Positions 14,892-17,866 of a DNA stretch of 17,866 nucleotides are shown piece by piece. Numbering within the stretch: position 1 is the stretch's first letter; every line of letters begins with the position of its first letter. The notes under the pieces were generated by a model, which was not told where the DNA came from, did no database searches, and worked only from the letters and a program-made list of their open reading frames with translations. The stretch comes from G963674505 sp964575975 (GTDB lineage: Bacteria > Desulfobacterota > Desulfobacteria > Desulfobacterales > SKZT01), in the NCBI GenBank assembly GCA_964575975.1, contig CAZNTU010000108.1, positions 1-17,866 on the forward strand, in the 5' to 3' direction. The position numbers and the translations under genes are program-made.

Positions 14892-17696
14892 TCAAGCCCC
14901 TCCTATTAGTAATGCCGCAGGAAAAGAGTCGAAAATCTCTCCCATTGGCAAGTTGTCTTTCGAATTTATGCGTTCGCCCGTCAGGATGCTGTTCCAGCCG
15001 TCGGGCGCGCCGGCTGGCAACTCGGCGGCCGTGTCATCCCACACCGCCGATCCCAGAGGCAGTTTTTGGTTGAGAATCAAGCCCGCCAAAAAACGAGGCA
15101 CGGCGGTGATGCTCCACAAGTCGCCCAAGCGGCGGGCGAACGCCACCACGTTTTCGGCGTGCGCGCCGGAGACTTTCAGGGGGATGTAGGAACCGTCCTG
15201 GTATAAGGCGAAATGGTTTTTCCGGGCTTCCATTCCCTTCATTGTCAAAAAGAGCTTCAGGCGGTCCGTCGCCTCCAATATAAGCGGGATTTCCGGGAAA
15301 GACTCCACGGGATTTTCACTGACGCTATCCCGTATTTCGCGAACGAGTTTCCTTCGCTTTTCATAGTCCACAGGCCTTCGATTGTCCGGGTCCACAAGGT
15401 TCAAATTCATCAACTCGTCTCCCTGGTAGAAATCCGGGACTCCAGGGGCCGTAATTTTGATCAGCGTCTGGGATAGCGAGTTGAAAAAGCCGCAACGAGC
15501 AACGTACCGGCAAAACGGGAGAAAATCCTCCAGAAAATGGTTTTTCGATCCGGATTTTTCCAAAATGGCTTGGACGAACGATATTACGCCCGCTTCGTAG
15601 TCTTCGTCGGGAAAACGCCAGGAAGTGTGCAGCTTGGCCTCCCGAATGGATTTCAGCATGTAGTTTTCTAGTCGCTCCAGGTATGGCGGGTCGGTTTCCT
15701 CCTCCAAAGGCCAGGATCCGACCAGCGTCTGGTATATGAAGTGTTCGTCGGCGTCGTCGGGCGCCATTGTATCCTTCGATCGGGTTTTCTTGTCCTTGTT
15801 AAGCGCGTGCCAGCAGGAAACCAGGCTTTCCCATTGTTCGGGGATTTCCGACAGCACGTTCAAACGGGCGCGTACGTCCTCGCCCCGCTTGCTGTCGTGG
15901 GTAGAGGAGCCGCTCATGGCGTAGGGCCATTTTTTCGCCCGTCGCGTCATAAAATCGTGAAAATCCTTCGGCGTCGTGCCGAACCGGTCCGGACTGCTCC
16001 CGACCTCGTTCAACGACAACAGCAGAGGATATCGATAGAGCGCCGTGTCCTCCAGGCCCTTGGCCATGAGAGGGGCGGTAAGCTGCTCGAACAAAGTCAC
16101 GGCCCGCCTGCGAACGTCTTCCAAATATTCTTCCTCGCCTTCCGGAACCAAGTAGGTTTTCAACAGGACTTTTTGGACGAACTCGAACTCGTAAAGAAGG
16201 TCGGGCCGGTGCATGGTGCTCAGGCTGATCGCGTAGCCGATGTAGGTTTTGTCGTCGGACGAGATCGTTCCCGAAGCCGAATAGGTCCTGTAAACGGGAA
16301 AGCGGACCGCGATTTCCAGAAGGGCCGCTTTCAGCCGGGGACGGGTAATGTCGGCGCCGCTTCTGATCCTCATTGCCAGCTGTTGCATCCAACCCACCAA
16401 ATTGTCCAGGTCCCCCATGAAGTGAGAATGGACGATTTGCCTTTTGGCGGAATACAAAATTTCCTCGAAAGGGACGTCCTCGCGGGAAGACTTCGAGAAA
16501 ACGGACTTCATGGCATCCTTGTTGTCCGTGCGTATGAAAAGGCCTTGCACCCGCTGGGCGAATTCGTACCCCGTAGCCCCTTGGACCGGCCAGGATTCCG
16601 GAATCTGTTCGTTCTGCTCCAATATTTTTTCCACCACCAGGTAGGATTTGCCTATGGCGTCCCTGAGCCTTCGCAGATAGGCTCCGGGATGGGCCAGACC
16701 ATCGACGTGGTCCACCCGCACGCCGCTCAGTTTTCCTTCTTCCACGAACCGCATGAACAACCGGTGGCTCCAGAGAAAGACGGGCTCGTGTTCCTGCCGA
16801 AGAGCGATCAGGTCGTTTATGTCGAAAAACCGTCGGTAATTGATTTCGTCCCCCGCCGTTCTCCAATACCGAAACTTGAAATTCTGCCCGGCCAGGAGCT
16901 TGTCCATGGGCAGAAAGCTTTGTTCGTCGTCGGGGTCGCCGTTGTAGATTCCAAGCATCCCGTCGATTCCCGCCGCGACGTCCTTTTCTTGGTTGTACAA
17001 GTCCCAAAGCCGCGTCTTCAAATCGGAGATCGCTTCGTCGCGTTCCGGCCCCGCATTTCTGCCGCAGGATGCTTCGAAGCGCTCGGCAAAACCGGCCAGT
17101 CTTCCCTTGCTGAAATCCGTTTCATCAGCCTTGCGCGATTCCTTTTCGGCCAGCGTAAGCAATTCCGAATAGGATTTCATGGCCAACGGCATCTTGAAAT
17201 CGTAATAGGAGACGAAAAAGCCGGATTTGTCGAAACCCAGACTAATCTCACCTCTCAGCAGGCATTGGTCGTAATGGTCTCCCAAGAACGGCGTCGCTAG
17301 CTTGCCGGTCAACGACAGACATCCCGGCTCCCAGTCGATATCGAAAAACTCCCGGTAGGCGGAGTCCGCCCCGAACTCCATCAAATCCCGAAGCGCCGGG
17401 TTGTCGAAATCGTACGCCAGGTGGTTCGGAACGATGTCCTGAATCCATCCCATGTTCGCCTTTTTCAACTTGCCGATCAGAGCTTCGAATTGTTCGTCGG
17501 TTCCAAGCTCCGGGTTCAACCGACCCGGGTCCACCGTGTCGTACCCGTGCTCGCTCGTCTTGCGGGCCTTCAGAATCGGCGAGGCGTACAAATGGCTGAC
17601 GCCCAGCTCCTTCAAATACTCCACGATCTCCCCCGCCGACTCGAAGCCGAAGGAGGAATTCAGTTGAAGCCGGTAAGTGGCTATCGGGATGTTCAT
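14892..17696 (-). CDS. treY: Maltooligosyl-trehalose synthase
   Basis: A 934-residue GH13 enzyme that turns the reducing-end alpha-1,4 bond of maltooligosaccharides into alpha,alpha-1,1, the first step of the TreY/TreZ trehalose pathway. The N-terminus is diagnostic (IPIATYRLQLNSSFGF, YASPILKARKTSEHGYD, GWIQDIVPNHLAY). Catalytic residues by motif are D329 (GVRVDHVDGL), E356 (YLVVEKIL) and D601 (SGSSTHDSKRGEDVRARL). The C-terminal block PGVPDFYQGDE and the overall length fit the family. ATG 17696 has AAAGG 10 bases upstream, and the repeat array begins right behind that site. malQ follows after 28 bases. The partner hydrolase TreZ is not in the window and may lie further upstream or elsewhere. 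Confidence 0.97.
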   Translation of the reverse strand: MNIPIATYRLQLNSSFGFESAGEIVEYLKELGVSHLYASPILKARKTSEHGYDTVDPGRLNPELGTDEQFEALIGKLKKANMGWIQDIVPNHLAYDFDNPALRDLMEFGADSAYREFFDIDWEPGCLSLTGKLATPFLGDHYDQCLLRGEISLGFDKSGFFVSYYDFKMPLAMKSYSELLTLAEKESRKADETDFSKGRLAGFAERFEASCGRNAGPERDEAISDLKTRLWDLYNQEKDVAAGIDGMLGIYNGDPDDEQSFLPMDKLLAGQNFKFRYWRTAGDEINYRRFFDINDLIALRQEHEPVFLWSHRLFMRFVEEGKLSGVRVDHVDGLAHPGAYLRRLRDAIGKSYLVVEKILEQNEQIPESWPVQGATGYEFAQRVQGLFIRTDNKDAMKSVFSKSSREDVPFEEILYSAKRQIVHSHFMGDLDNLVGWMQQLAMRIRSGADITRPRLKAALLEIAVRFPVYRTYSASGTISSDDKTYIGYAISLSTMHRPDLLYEFEFVQKVLLKTYLVPEGEEEYLEDVRRRAVTLFEQLTAPLMAKGLEDTALYRYPLLLSLNEVGSSPDRFGTTPKDFHDFMTRRAKKWPYAMSGSSTHDSKRGEDVRARLNVLSEIPEQWESLVSCWHALNKDKKTRSKDTMAPDDADEHFIYQTLVGSWPLEEETDPPYLERLENYMLKSIREAKLHTSWRFPDEDYEAGVISFVQAILEKSGSKNHFLEDFLPFCRYVARCGFFNSLSQTLIKITAPGVPDFYQGDELMNLNLVDPDNRRPVDYEKRRKLVREIRDSVSENPVESFPEIPLILEATDRLKLFLTMKGMEARKNHFALYQDGSYIPLKVSGAHAENVVAFARRLGDLWSITAVPRFLAGLILNQKLPLGSAVWDDTAAELPAGAPDGWNSILTGERINSKDNLPMGEIFDSFPAALLIGGA

Positions 17697-17710
17697 GCGT
17701 TTTGTACCTT

Positions 17711-17820
17711 TTGGTTGATTGGTTATTGGTTATTGGTTATTGGTTGATTGGTTATTGGTTGATTGGTTATTGGTTATTGGGTTATTGGTTATTGGGTTAT
17801 TGGTTGTTAGGTATTGGTTA
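17711..17820. repeat. Tandem array of 7/8-base units (TTGGTTA family) upstream of treY
   Basis: Fifteen head-to-tail units can be read on the plus strand. Ten are 7 bases long (mostly TTGGTTA, plus TTGGTTG and TTAGGTA). Five are 8 bases, either TTGGTTGA (units 1, 5, 7) or TTGGGTTA (units 10, 12). Total length is 110 bases. On the minus strand, the coding strand of treY, it reads as repeats of TAACCAA. It lies 14 bases upstream of the treY start codon and touches its ribosome site, so it is in the leader or promoter. The unit is too short and spacer-free to be CRISPR. Confidence 0.9.
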
Positions 17821-17866
17821 TTAGCTTGACATCGTAAACATAAGCCGCAACCAATTGAAATATTTC

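Noticed and set aside
17421..17747. Plus-strand frame ending in the repeat array
   Set aside because: It is antisense to the treY N-terminus and its hydrophobic tail is only translation of the TTGGTTA repeats.
17711..17820. CRISPR array
   Set aside because: Units are 7-8 bases with no unique spacers and no cas genes nearby; it is a simple tandem repeat.
17826..17857. TTGACA at 17826-17831 as a plus-strand promoter
   Set aside because: No acceptable -10 at 16-18 bases and no plus-strand gene downstream in the window.

Overview
The window looks like a chromosomal segment from a GC-rich, Gram-negative bacterium. An HtrB/LpxL-type membrane acyltransferase and a histidine kinase with a signal peptide and periplasmic domain point to a two-membrane cell. 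GTG and TTG starts, strong GGAGG-type ribosome sites and densely packed same-strand genes fit a free-living species. My best guess for the lineage is Desulfobacterota (old Deltaproteobacteria), from the mix of a second Hsp70 operon, partner-switching regulators and TreY/MalQ. There is no rRNA or other firm taxonomic marker. I see no tRNA, rRNA, CRISPR array, transposase, integrase or phage gene.

Region 1 (4-5564, plus strand) is a compact five-gene operon with gaps of 16-31 bases. It encodes a large helical/TPR protein with a poly-acidic patch, a small J-domain protein whose HPD motif reads HPP, an atypical GrpE, an Hsp70 with a reduced lid, and a CxxC/CxxC zinc-ribbon protein. It reads as a self-contained, specialised DnaK-DnaJ-GrpE machine with two accessory proteins. 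This is the best candidate in the window for an under-described system.

Region 2 (5525-12914, minus strand, read right to left) is a regulatory and transport cluster. It runs: sulfotransferase, long-form chromate-family transporter (ChrA), PhnD-type sensor histidine kinase, response regulator fused to a PP2C/SpoIIE phosphatase, STAS antagonist, RsbW-like HATPase and LPLAT acyltransferase. The kinase can be read as driving the regulator-phosphatase, which resets the STAS/HATPase partner switch. A good sigma70-like promoter (-35 TTGGCA, 17 bases, -10 TATCAT) sits ahead of the sulfotransferase, with a perfect 18-base palindrome in the leader. The last gene converges on region 1 and overlaps its last gene by 40 bases.

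Region 3 (13370-17866, minus strand) holds treY (maltooligosyl-trehalose synthase) followed by malQ (4-alpha-glucanotransferase), probably one transcript for alpha-glucan/trehalose metabolism. treZ is not in the window. Immediately upstream of treY is a 110-base array of 7/8-base units (TTGGTTA and variants) that abuts its ribosome site. About 455 bases between malQ and the sulfotransferase hold no convincing gene.
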